Under the pieces are notes generated by a model. The model was not told the DNA's origin and ran no database searches. It saw only the letters and a program-made list of their open reading frames with translations. A program made the translations under genes and the position numbers. Positions 1 through 7,143 of a stretch of 9,028 nucleotides of DNA are shown here, piece by piece. The stretch comes from Actinomycetota bacterium (GTDB lineage: Bacteria > Actinomycetota > Thermoleophilia > Solirubrobacterales > Solirubrobacteraceae), in the NCBI GenBank assembly GCA_009699915.1, contig WLNG01000043.1, positions 1 to 9,028 of the forward strand. Direction: 5' to 3'. Numbering within the stretch: the first letter of the stretch is position 1; each line of letters begins with the position of its first letter.

Positions 1-1
1 C

Positions 2-985
2 GAACGGCCGGTCGCTGCGGCGTCGATCGGGCAGGTCTACCGGGCAACGCTTGCGGGCGGACGCCCCGTCGCGGTGAAGGTCCAGTACCCAGGTATCGAC
101 ACCGCCGTGCGGGCCGATCTGCAGAACCTCATCCCGATGCTGCATATCGCGCGCACGATCATCCCCGGGCTCGATGTTGACGAGACCGCGCTCGAGGTGC
201 GCGAGCGCCTCTACGAGGAGCTCGACTACGAGCAGGAGGCCGACAACACCCGCGCGATCGCCCGCGCGCATCGCGGACATCCGTTCATCGTGCTTCCGGA
301 GGTCCACGGCACGCTCTGCCGCTCGCATGTGCTCGTCATGGACTACCTGGAGGGCGCCGGGCACGCTGAGATCGCGCGCATGGACCAGGCGGTCCGCGAT
401 CGTGCGGCCGAGATGATCTTCCGCTTCTACTTCGGTTCGATGTACCGGCATCGCGCCTTCTCCGGAGACCCGCACCCGGGCAACTCGATGCTGCTTCCCG
501 ACGGGCGCATGGGCTTTGTGGACTTCGGCCTCTTCAAGCGCATCAGCGCCGAGGCCGCGCAGCGTGAGCTTGAGATCCACCGACTCGGGATCGAAGATCG
601 CGGCGACGAGCTCGCGGCCGCGATGGAGGCGGCCGGGATGCTCGCGCCGGGCGCTGCGACGACCCCGCAGGAGCTGCTGGCCGAGTTTCGCGCCTATACG
701 TCGTGGTTCACCACCGATGAGGTGGTCGAACTCGACCCGGCGCTCGCCACCCGGATCGTCCTCGACCTCTCCGATCCGGGCGGCAGCAATTTCCACACCG
801 TGCGCCACCAGCGCCTGCCACCCGAACACCTCTTCGGACGGCGGCTGGAGATGATGACCCTCGCCGTCATGAGCGGGCTGCGTGCCCGCGGGAACTGGCA
901 CCGGATCGCGCGCGAGTGGCTCTACGGAGATGAGCCGCGCACCGAGCTCGGCCGCGCCGAGGCGCGCTACTACGCGCAGCGCTGA
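2..985 (+). CDS. ABC1/UbiB-family atypical protein kinase-like protein (5' truncated)
   Basis: The reading frame is open from the window's left edge, so the true start lies upstream; 327 residues are visible. The first residues carry the alanine-rich loop AAASIGQVYRA (about 5-15), which replaces the glycine-rich loop in ABC1/AarF/UbiB kinases. It is followed by the nucleotide-binding lysine in VAVKVQYPG (K26), an EELDYEQEADN segment (72-82), DPHPGN (156-161) and a VDFG metal-binding motif (173-176). The family's N-terminal KxGQ helix must lie upstream of the window. ABC1 proteins are ATP-binding kinase-fold proteins linked to quinone or lipid metabolism; the role of this actinobacterial-type member is unknown. 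The GTG at 74 is not the start, because the alanine-rich loop lies before it in frame. The C-terminal third is less conserved to my eye. The gene ends 3 bp before the convergent pyk stop. Family assignment is firm; substrate is not known. Confidence 0.93.
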   Translation, partial: ERPVAAASIGQVYRATLAGGRPVAVKVQYPGIDTAVRADLQNLIPMLHIARTIIPGLDVDETALEVRERLYEELDYEQEADNTRAIARAHRGHPFIVLPEVHGTLCRSHVLVMDYLEGAGHAEIARMDQAVRDRAAEMIFRFYFGSMYRHRAFSGDPHPGNSMLLPDGRMGFVDFGLFKRISAEAAQRELEIHRLGIEDRGDELAAAMEAAGMLAPGAATTPQELLAEFRAYTSWFTTDEVVELDPALATRIVLDLSDPGGSNFHTVRHQRLPPEHLFGRRLEMMTLAVMSGLRARGNWHRIAREWLYGDEPRTELGRAEARYYAQR

Positions 986-988
986 GGC

Positions 989-2410
989 TCAGACGGCGTC
1001 CAGGCGCTGAACCTGGAACATGCTGGTCGCGCCCGGGCTGCCGCTCGGCATGCCAGCCGTGATGGCGACGCGCTGGCCGGGCTGTCCCCAGCCGAGTTCG
1101 AGCACGCGGCGGCAGGCCTCGGCGATGACCTCCTCGGTCACGGCAAGATTCTGCATTGGCGCCGCCCGCACGCCCCAGATCGCGGCGCAGCGACGGACCG
1201 TCTCGGGCTCGTGTGAGAGCGCGAGGATCGGCACCGTCGGCCGGTGGGCGGAGACGAGCCGGGCGGAGCGGCCGGTCGCCGTCGGCACGACGATCGCCGC
1301 GAGGTCGAGCTCGCGCGCGGCCTGCACGACGCCGTGGGCGATCGTGTACGCCGGGTCACGGCCCGTGCGCAGCACGCGATGCTCGTTCCACTCCTGGTAG
1401 GGCGCCTCGCGCTCGGTCACGCGGGCGATCGAGTCCATCATCGCGATCGCCTCGACGGGGTAGGCGCCGACCGCGGTCTCCTGCGAGAGCATCACCGCAT
1501 CGGTCCCATCGAGGATGGCGTTGGCGACGTCGGTGACCTCCGCGCGCGTCGGGCGCGCCGAGCGGATCATCGAGTCGAGCATCTGCGTCGCGGTGATCGA
1601 CATTCGCGCGTGTTCGCCGCAGAGCCGCAGCAGGCGCTTCTGCACCAGCGGGACCTCCTCGATCGGCAGCTCGATCCCGAGGTCGCCGCGCGCGACCATG
1701 ATCCCGTCGCTGACGCGCACCACGTCCTCCGCGCGCGCCACGGCCTGCGGCTTCTCGACCTTGGCGAAGATCGGGATGTCGGTGTGCTCGCGCAGCTGGA
1801 TGACGTCCTCTGGGCGCCGCACGAAGCTCAGCGCGACGAGGTCCACGTCCATCGCGATGCCGGCCTTGAGGTGGAGGAGGTCCTCCTCGGGCAGGGAGGG
1901 AAGCTGGTCGGCCGGGCCGGGGACGTTCAGGCCCTGACGGTTGGCGACGACGCCACCGATCTCGACCTCGCAGTCGAACTCGCCCGCGGCGGCGCGGATC
2001 TCGCGCACGCGCAGGCGAACCGAGCCGTCGGCCAGGTAGACGAGCTCGCCGATGCTGACTGCGTCCGCGAGCCCCGGCCAGCTGATGTTCATCCGCGTCG
2101 CATCACCGATCGCGTCCTCGTCCGGCGGGAGGAAGGTGACGCGGTCGCCGACCCGCAGGATCGCCTTGTCGCCCTCCAGCCGGCCGATGCGAATCTTCGG
2201 GCCCGGGAGGTCCTGGAGGATCGCGACGGGGCGCCCGGCGCGGCTCGCGGCGTCGCGTACGAGCTGTGCCGTCTCCGCGTGCTCCTCGTGCGTGCCGTGG
2301 CTGAAGTTCAGGCGGGCGACGTCGAGTCCGGCGTCGACCATCCGCGCGAGGACCTCAGGGTCCCGCGAGACCGGGCCGATCGTGGCGATGATCTTCGTCC
2401 GGCGCACCAT
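989..2410 (-). CDS. pyk: Pyruvate kinase
   Basis: This cytoplasmic enzyme converts phosphoenolpyruvate and ADP to pyruvate and ATP, the last step of glycolysis. The 473-residue length is normal for bacteria. Visible motifs in order are TKIIATIGP (5-13), ARLNFSHG with substrate and cation ligands R33, N35 and S37, DLPGPKIR at the start of the B domain (about 67-74), LADGSV (126-131), and the catalytic FAKVEKP with K217 and metal ligand E219. Then come MVARGDLGIE with D243, ITATQMLDSM with T275, the ARPTRAEVTDVANAILDGTDAVMLS signature (286-309), and a C-terminal regulatory domain (about 350-473) ending in a GSPGATSMF segment where many homologues have G-TTN. The ATG at 2410 places the TKI motif at the usual position. 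It lies 28 bp downstream of the M29 peptidase gene on the same strand, so it may be read through from that operon and also from a close promoter. Confidence 0.97.
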   Translation of the reverse strand: MVRRTKIIATIGPVSRDPEVLARMVDAGLDVARLNFSHGTHEEHAETAQLVRDAASRAGRPVAILQDLPGPKIRIGRLEGDKAILRVGDRVTFLPPDEDAIGDATRMNISWPGLADAVSIGELVYLADGSVRLRVREIRAAAGEFDCEVEIGGVVANRQGLNVPGPADQLPSLPEEDLLHLKAGIAMDVDLVALSFVRRPEDVIQLREHTDIPIFAKVEKPQAVARAEDVVRVSDGIMVARGDLGIELPIEEVPLVQKRLLRLCGEHARMSITATQMLDSMIRSARPTRAEVTDVANAILDGTDAVMLSQETAVGAYPVEAIAMMDSIARVTEREAPYQEWNEHRVLRTGRDPAYTIAHGVVQAARELDLAAIVVPTATGRSARLVSAHRPTVPILALSHEPETVRRCAAIWGVRAAPMQNLAVTEEVIAEACRRVLELGWGQPGQRVAITAGMPSGSPGATSMFQVQRLDAV

Positions 2411-2419
2411 GCGCCTTCC

Positions 2420-2425
2420 AACCTA
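2420..2425 (-). promoter_or_regulatory. Candidate -10 box (TAGGTT) upstream of pyk
   Basis: On the minus strand TAGGTT sits 9 nt before the pyk ATG, in the 28-bp gap after the M29 peptidase stop. It fits the actinobacterial TANNNT -10 pattern. The following GGAAGG is purine-rich but only 3 nt from the ATG, which is close for a Shine-Dalgarno site. A transcript starting about 6-8 nt after the box would be essentially leaderless. No convincing -35 was seen. This is inferred from position and pattern only. Confidence 0.35.
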
Positions 2426-2438
2426 GCGGCCCGGTGGG

Positions 2439-3556
<1,118 letters not shown>

Positions 3557-3560
<4 letters not shown>

Positions 3561-3919
3561 GGGGCCTCCACGTCGGGGAACCATTCCGCACAGTGCCGCC
3601 GCAGCGCGTCTCGGACGAAGAGCCGCTCCTGCGTCGTGGCGGCGCGCAGACGCAGCAGCAGGTCGCGCTGCCCCTCGGTGGGGACGCCGTTGATCTCCCA
3701 GCACACGACGAGCCGCTCGAACAGGAATTCGACGGCGCGATGCCATGCGTCCTCGCGCGAGACCGACTGATCGTGCAGGACGGCGGCGTAGGCGCGGCGC
3801 GTCTTCGCCGTCATGCTCGTGCGCAGATGGAGTTCCTGCTCCCCGTCGGGAGAGGCGACCCGCTCGCTCGGCGATTCGGGAGCGGGACCGCTTTCGCGGC
3901 GGCGTGAGCGGCGCCCCAT
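3557..3919 (-). CDS. Hypothetical protein, 120 aa, translationally coupled
   Basis: I do not recognise a named family. The protein has a basic and low-complexity first 35 residues (GRRSRRRES, then Pro/Ser/Glu-rich), followed by a compact, probably helical region (about 36-120) rich in Arg, Glu, Leu and Trp: AWHRAVEFLFERLVVCWEI (58-76) and LFVRDALRRHCAEWFPD (100-116). There is no signal peptide or membrane segment. The case for a real gene is contextual. Its ATG lies 1 bp after the stop of the SnoaL-MBL gene, and its TGA overlaps the GTG of the M29 aminopeptidase by 4 bp, so translation of the three genes is probably coupled. The ATG at residue 36 (3814) is an alternative start that would drop the disordered-looking leader, but it has no visible ribosome site and would break the tight spacing. 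Function unknown. Confidence 0.8.
3565..3569 (-). promoter_or_regulatory. Shine-Dalgarno GGAGG deciding the M29 peptidase GTG start
   Basis: On the minus strand GGAGG ends 4 nt before the GTG at 3560 and lies inside the last codons of the 120-aa gene. This supports the GTG over the downstream ATG, and supports translational coupling through the GTGA stop/start overlap. Confidence 0.6.
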
Positions 3920-3920
3920 C

Positions 3921-5144
3921 TCAGCCTGCGGCGCGCTCGAGCTGCGTGCGTACGTCGCCCAGCACGGGGTCGGCGTGGCCGGGCCAGGCTGCGGCCGGTT
4001 CGAGGGCCGCGAGCTTGCGGATCGAGTCGCGTGCCTGCGCCGTGTCGTGATTGAACGCTGCGTGGGGAACGCGCGGTCCGCCCTTGCGTCCGGTCTGCGG
4101 ATCGAGCGTGTAGAAACAGTCGCTGGTGAGGGCCAGCCGGTCGGCGGCCCGCCAGAGGCCGATCATGCCGGGAGCGTGCCCCGGCAGGTGGATGACCTCG
4201 AACCCGGCGATCTGATCGCCCTCCGCGACCGTGTCGCTGATCGTCACTGGGCCGCCGTCCCAGCGCGCGAGCATCCGCGGCATCAGGAGCCGCCCGACCG
4301 GGTTCAGCAGGTCCTGGTGGAAGTAGGACAGCCCGCCGTCGCCTTCGGCATCGGAGCGTTCGAGGGGGTGGCAGAGGACCGGCACCCCAAGCGCGCCAGC
4401 GGTGCCGCGGTGGTCGACGTGGCCGTGACCGAGGACGACCCGCGTGATGCCGCCGAGCTGCGCGCCCGCGGCGCGCACGGCGGCGGTCATCGAGCGCACG
4501 CCGGCATCGAACACCAGGACGCCGTCGCCGTCGCGCACGAAGTAGACGTTCATCGTCCGGCCGGGGAAGCCCCCGCGCAGCAGCCAGACCCCGTCCGCGA
4601 CGTCCTCCGCATGCGCGCCTCCGAGCGCCGCAAGCAGCCTCGTACGGACGTTGAACGCCGACTTGAGCGCCTTGTCGACGCGCGAGCCGTCCGGCGGCAT
4701 GAGTCCGAGCTGGCGCGCGACCGTCATGCCGTCGGTGAAGACATCGTTGCTGATGATCAGCCCGTCGCGGACGGTGAGCACATCCACGCCTTCGATCGTG
4801 ACCGAGGCTCCGGTCGGGGCGATCCCCTGGAACGGCGCCCCGGTGAACGTCCCGCGGGCCTCCCAGCGGCAGGCCGCGCGGTCGCGCTCGACGGTCATCG
4901 ACACGATCTCGAATTGCAGATCCGGGAAGGGATCAAAGAGTGAGTTCAGGAAGTCGCGCACCCCGTCCGGGGCGGTGGTATCCACCTGCCCACGCACGTG
5001 TTCGCGCCCGCCGGGCGTCCAGAGCGCGACGGCCGCCTCAACATCACGGCGTGCGATCGCATCGAAATATGCGCGCGCGACTCGCGTCGTCACCCTGCGG
5101 TCGACGCTTGCGGCTGCACTTTCTGCGGATTTCTCGGTACTCAC
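3921..5144 (-). CDS. SnoaL-like (NTF2 fold) domain fused to a metallo-beta-lactamase-fold hydrolase
   Basis: This is a 407-residue two-domain protein. Residues about 17-148 form a SnoaL-like polyketide-cyclase/ketosteroid-isomerase type NTF2 domain, with ARAYFDAIARRDVEAAVALW, FPDLQFEIVSM, GAPFQGIAPTGASV, and a DVLTVRDGLI...QLGLMPP ending typical of that family. After a linker (about 149-180), residues 181-407 are an MBL-fold hydrolase with HGHVDH (H240, H242, D244, H245), LPGH (H323), TSD (D342) and WPGH (H390), so the dinuclear metal site looks complete. The start is a GTG with a strong GGAGG-type site just upstream. The frame stays open on this strand to 7226, but the upstream part is antisense to metF and the plus-strand MBL gene and is spurious. 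Substrate is unknown; an MBL thioesterase, lactonase or glyoxalase-like hydrolase is possible. It heads the minus-strand run. Confidence 0.9.
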   Translation of the reverse strand: MSTEKSAESAAASVDRRVTTRVARAYFDAIARRDVEAAVALWTPGGREHVRGQVDTTAPDGVRDFLNSLFDPFPDLQFEIVSMTVERDRAACRWEARGTFTGAPFQGIAPTGASVTIEGVDVLTVRDGLIISNDVFTDGMTVARQLGLMPPDGSRVDKALKSAFNVRTRLLAALGGAHAEDVADGVWLLRGGFPGRTMNVYFVRDGDGVLVFDAGVRSMTAAVRAAGAQLGGITRVVLGHGHVDHRGTAGALGVPVLCHPLERSDAEGDGGLSYFHQDLLNPVGRLLMPRMLARWDGGPVTISDTVAEGDQIAGFEVIHLPGHAPGMIGLWRAADRLALTSDCFYTLDPQTGRKGGPRVPHAAFNHDTAQARDSIRKLAALEPAAAWPGHADPVLGDVRTQLERAAG

Positions 5145-5148
5145 GGAC

Positions 5149-5153
5149 CCTCC
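5149..5153 (-). promoter_or_regulatory. Shine-Dalgarno GGAGG before the SnoaL-MBL gene
   Basis: On the minus strand a GAGGGAGGG purine tract (5148-5156) ends 3 nt before the GTG at 5144, and its GGAGG core ends 4 nt before it. It is the clearest ribosome site in the window and fixes this GTG as the start despite a much longer open frame upstream. Confidence 0.7.
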
Positions 5154-5169
5154 CTCGCCGTCAGCGTGC

Positions 5170-5175
5170 AGGCTA
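5170..5175 (-). promoter_or_regulatory. Candidate -10 box (TAGCCT) for the minus-strand SnoaL-MBL run
   Basis: On the minus strand TAGCCT lies 25 nt before the GTG, in the 72-bp divergent intergenic region. Initiation 6-8 nt downstream would give a leader of about 18 nt that carries the GGAGG ribosome site. No clear -35 hexamer is visible. It lies back-to-back with the candidate box for the plus-strand MBL gene. Confidence 0.35.
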
Positions 5176-5201
5176 CCGTTCCGCGACAGCGCTTTGGCGC
5201 G

Positions 5202-5207
5202 TAGGGT
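5202..5207 (+). promoter_or_regulatory. Candidate -10 box (TAGGGT) for the plus-strand MBL gene
   Basis: TAGGGT ends 9 nt before the ATG at 5217 and fits TANNNT. There is no good ribosome site between it and the ATG, so the transcript may be leaderless or nearly so. No convincing -35 is seen at 16-18 bp spacing. Confidence 0.4.
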
Positions 5208-5216
5208 TGGCACACC

Positions 5217-6224
5217 ATGTCCCTGCCATCTCGCAAGCGTGAGCTCGGACGCGGTGAGCGCGTCATCCCGGGAATCTGGCGCCTGCGCCTGCCGTTGCCT
5301 TGGCCCGGGATCCCGCATGTGAACGCGTGGGCGATCGCTGCCGGCGACGGCATCGTGCTTGTCGACACCGGCCTGCATGAGCCGGGCTCGCTTGCGCATC
5401 TGGAGCGGGCGCTGGCGATGGTGAACCTGCGCCTGGAGAACGTCCGGCTCCTGATCTGCACCCACGCGCACGCCGATCACTACGGGCAGGCCGCAACGGT
5501 CATCGAGCGCGCCGGCTGCGAACTTTGGATGCATCCGAACCACGCCCACATGCTCGAGGCGGCGGAGGACCGGCAGGCGATGCTCGACCGGCGCCTGGAG
5601 ATCGCCCGCCAGAGCGGCGTGCCTGCACGCCCGCTGCAGGCCTATCGGCAGTCCACCGAGGGGCAGGGGTCGGGCATCGCCGCGGTGGTCGCGCCGCAGC
5701 GCGATCTCGTGGCCGGGGTCGAGATTCCCACCGACCTCGGCGCGTGGAAGGTGCTGGAGACTCCGGGCCATGCGCCGTCGCATGTCTGCCTGTACCTGGA
5801 GGGACGGCGCATCCTGATCTCCGGCGACCACCTCCTCGGCCGCGTCGCGCCCTACTTCGACTACGGCTGGTCGCCGGACCCGGTCGGCGAGTTCCTGGAG
5901 TCGCTCAGCGCCGTCGAGGACCTCGACATGCGTCTCTGCCTCGCCGGCCATGCGCGTCCGTTCACCGACGTCCAGGCGCACATCAACGCCAACCGCGTGC
6001 TGATCGCCGAGCGGCTCGAGGCCTGTCTGCAGGTCCTCGCCACGGCAGGCCCGGTAACCGTCTTCGACGCGATCCCACTGATCTTCGGCACCGAGATCAC
6101 CTCGGAGAACGCCAACTGGTGGCTCAACGAGACGCTCTGCCTCCTGCGCCATCTTGAACTCGCGGGGGCCGTCTCCTGCCTGCCCGGCGAGGACGGCGAG
6201 CCCGCGCATTGGGTCATCGCCTGA
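5217..6224 (+). CDS. MBL-fold metallo-hydrolase with C-terminal winged-helix-like region
   Basis: This is a 335-residue MBL-fold hydrolase. The N-terminal strands run through NAWAIAAGDGIVLVDTGLH (36-54). The metal site is complete in sequence: THAHADHYG (H83, H85, D87, H88), ETPGH (H185), ISGDH (D204) and LAGH (H245). A region of about 100 residues between the HxHxDH motif and the next histidine is helical-looking and may form the substrate lid. Residues about 255-335 after the last ligand look like the winged-helix tail found in LACTB2/BLACT_WH-type hydrolases, ending in LLRHLELAGAVS and a short beta hairpin. Hydrolysis of a thioester, lactone or similar ester is plausible, but the substrate cannot be read from sequence. 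It is divergent from the SnoaL-MBL gene (72 bp) and 21 bp upstream of metF, so it probably shares a transcript with it. No secretion signal is seen. Confidence 0.93.
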   Translation: MSLPSRKRELGRGERVIPGIWRLRLPLPWPGIPHVNAWAIAAGDGIVLVDTGLHEPGSLAHLERALAMVNLRLENVRLLICTHAHADHYGQAATVIERAGCELWMHPNHAHMLEAAEDRQAMLDRRLEIARQSGVPARPLQAYRQSTEGQGSGIAAVVAPQRDLVAGVEIPTDLGAWKVLETPGHAPSHVCLYLEGRRILISGDHLLGRVAPYFDYGWSPDPVGEFLESLSAVEDLDMRLCLAGHARPFTDVQAHINANRVLIAERLEACLQVLATAGPVTVFDAIPLIFGTEITSENANWWLNETLCLLRHLELAGAVSCLPGEDGEPAHWVIA

Positions 6225-6237
6225 CTCCCCGTACCCT
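6209..6237 (+). promoter_or_regulatory. Candidate promoter for metF (TTGGGT-N17-TACCCT)
   Basis: TTGGGT (6209-6214, inside the end of the MBL gene) and TACCCT (6232-6237) are separated by 17 bp. The -10-like box ends 8 nt before the metF ATG, and there is no Shine-Dalgarno in the interval GTGGCGCG. This suggests a near-leaderless metF transcript in addition to any readthrough from the MBL gene. Pattern-based inference. Confidence 0.4.
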
Positions 6238-6245
6238 GTGGCGCG

Positions 6246-7139
6246 ATGCGCATCGACGACATCCTGCGGAGCGGGACCGACCCGGTCTTCTCCTTCGAGT
6301 TCTTTCCGCCCCGCACGCCGGCGGGTGAGGAGCAGCTCTACGAGGCGATCGCGAAGCTCGCGCCGATGCACCCGGCCTACGTGTCGGTCACCTACGGCGC
6401 GGGCGGCTCGACGCGCGGAAAGACGCTCGAGATCGTCTCGACCATCCGCGAGCGCCACGGCATCGAGGCGATGGCCCACTTCACCTGCGTCGGTGCGACC
6501 GTGGACGATCTGCGCGAGACGCTCGACGAGATGTTGCGGCTCGGCTTTGAGAACATCCTCGCCCTGCGCGGCGACCCGCCCGCCGGTCAGGACGAATGGG
6601 TGCGCACGGAGGGCGGCCTGGAGTATTCGCGCGAGCTGGTCGAGCTGATCCGCGCCGGGTACCCGATGGCGATCGGTGCGGCAGCGTTTCCTGAGACGCA
6701 CATTCACGCGACAAGCCCGCAGGACGACCTGCGCCACCTCAAGGAGAAGGTCGACGCGGGCGTTGACTTTCTCATCACCCAGCTCTTCTTCGACAATGCC
6801 GTCTACTTCGACTTCGTCTCTCGAGCGCGCGCAATCGGCATCGATGTCCCGATCATTCCGGGAATCCTGCCCGTCACGAACATCGCCCAGCTCGACCGGA
6901 TCACCGCGCTCTGCGGATCGGAGGTCCCGGCGGGCCTGCGCGCCGAGCTCGATCTGCGTGCCGAGGAGCTCGAGGCGGTCGAGGACTTCGGTGTCGCCTA
7001 CGCGACGCTGCAGTGCGCCGAGCTGCTCGCAGGTGGAGCGCCGGGCATCCACTTCTACACGCTCAACCGCTCGCCGGCCACGCGCGCGATCCTCGGGGCT
7101 CTGCGGCTCCAGCGGCCCTGGGACCCCGCCCGCGCCTGA
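6246..7139 (+). CDS. metF: 5,10-methylenetetrahydrofolate reductase
   Basis: This flavoenzyme reduces 5,10-methylene-THF to 5-methyl-THF, the methyl donor for methionine synthesis; it is cytoplasmic and forms a TIM barrel with FAD. The 297 residues match the bacterial MetF length, with no eukaryotic-type regulatory tail. Visible motifs are FSFEFFPPRTP with the catalytic glutamate (E18), SVTYGAGGSTR (47-57), MAHFTCVGAT (76-84), LRGDPP with the folate-contacting aspartate (D110), GAAAFPETH (144-152), LKEKVDAGVDFLITQLFFD with Q179, IIPGILPV (203-210), and a C-terminal GIHFYTLNRS (267-276). The ATG at 6246 puts FEFFPP at the usual distance from the N-terminus. No other methionine or folate gene is in the window. 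The next gene starts 4 nt after the stop, so the two are almost certainly co-transcribed. Confidence 0.97.
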   Translation: MRIDDILRSGTDPVFSFEFFPPRTPAGEEQLYEAIAKLAPMHPAYVSVTYGAGGSTRGKTLEIVSTIRERHGIEAMAHFTCVGATVDDLRETLDEMLRLGFENILALRGDPPAGQDEWVRTEGGLEYSRELVELIRAGYPMAIGAAAFPETHIHATSPQDDLRHLKEKVDAGVDFLITQLFFDNAVYFDFVSRARAIGIDVPIIPGILPVTNIAQLDRITALCGSEVPAGLRAELDLRAEELEAVEDFGVAYATLQCAELLAGGAPGIHFYTLNRSPATRAILGALRLQRPWDPARA

Positions 7140-7143
7140 ACCG

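Noticed and set aside
962..991. Short inverted repeats near the ABC1/pyk junction (GCGCG...CGCGC at 962-977 and TGAG-G-CTCA at 983-991), possible bidirectional terminator.
   Set aside because: The stems are only 4-5 bp, lie partly in coding sequence, and have no T-tract on either strand; such matches are frequent by chance at high GC.
6676..7143. Upstream in-frame extension of the membrane protein inside metF.
   Set aside because: The extension is Ser/Arg-rich shadow sequence of metF; the ATG at 7144, 4 nt after the metF stop, gives a normal membrane-protein N-terminus.
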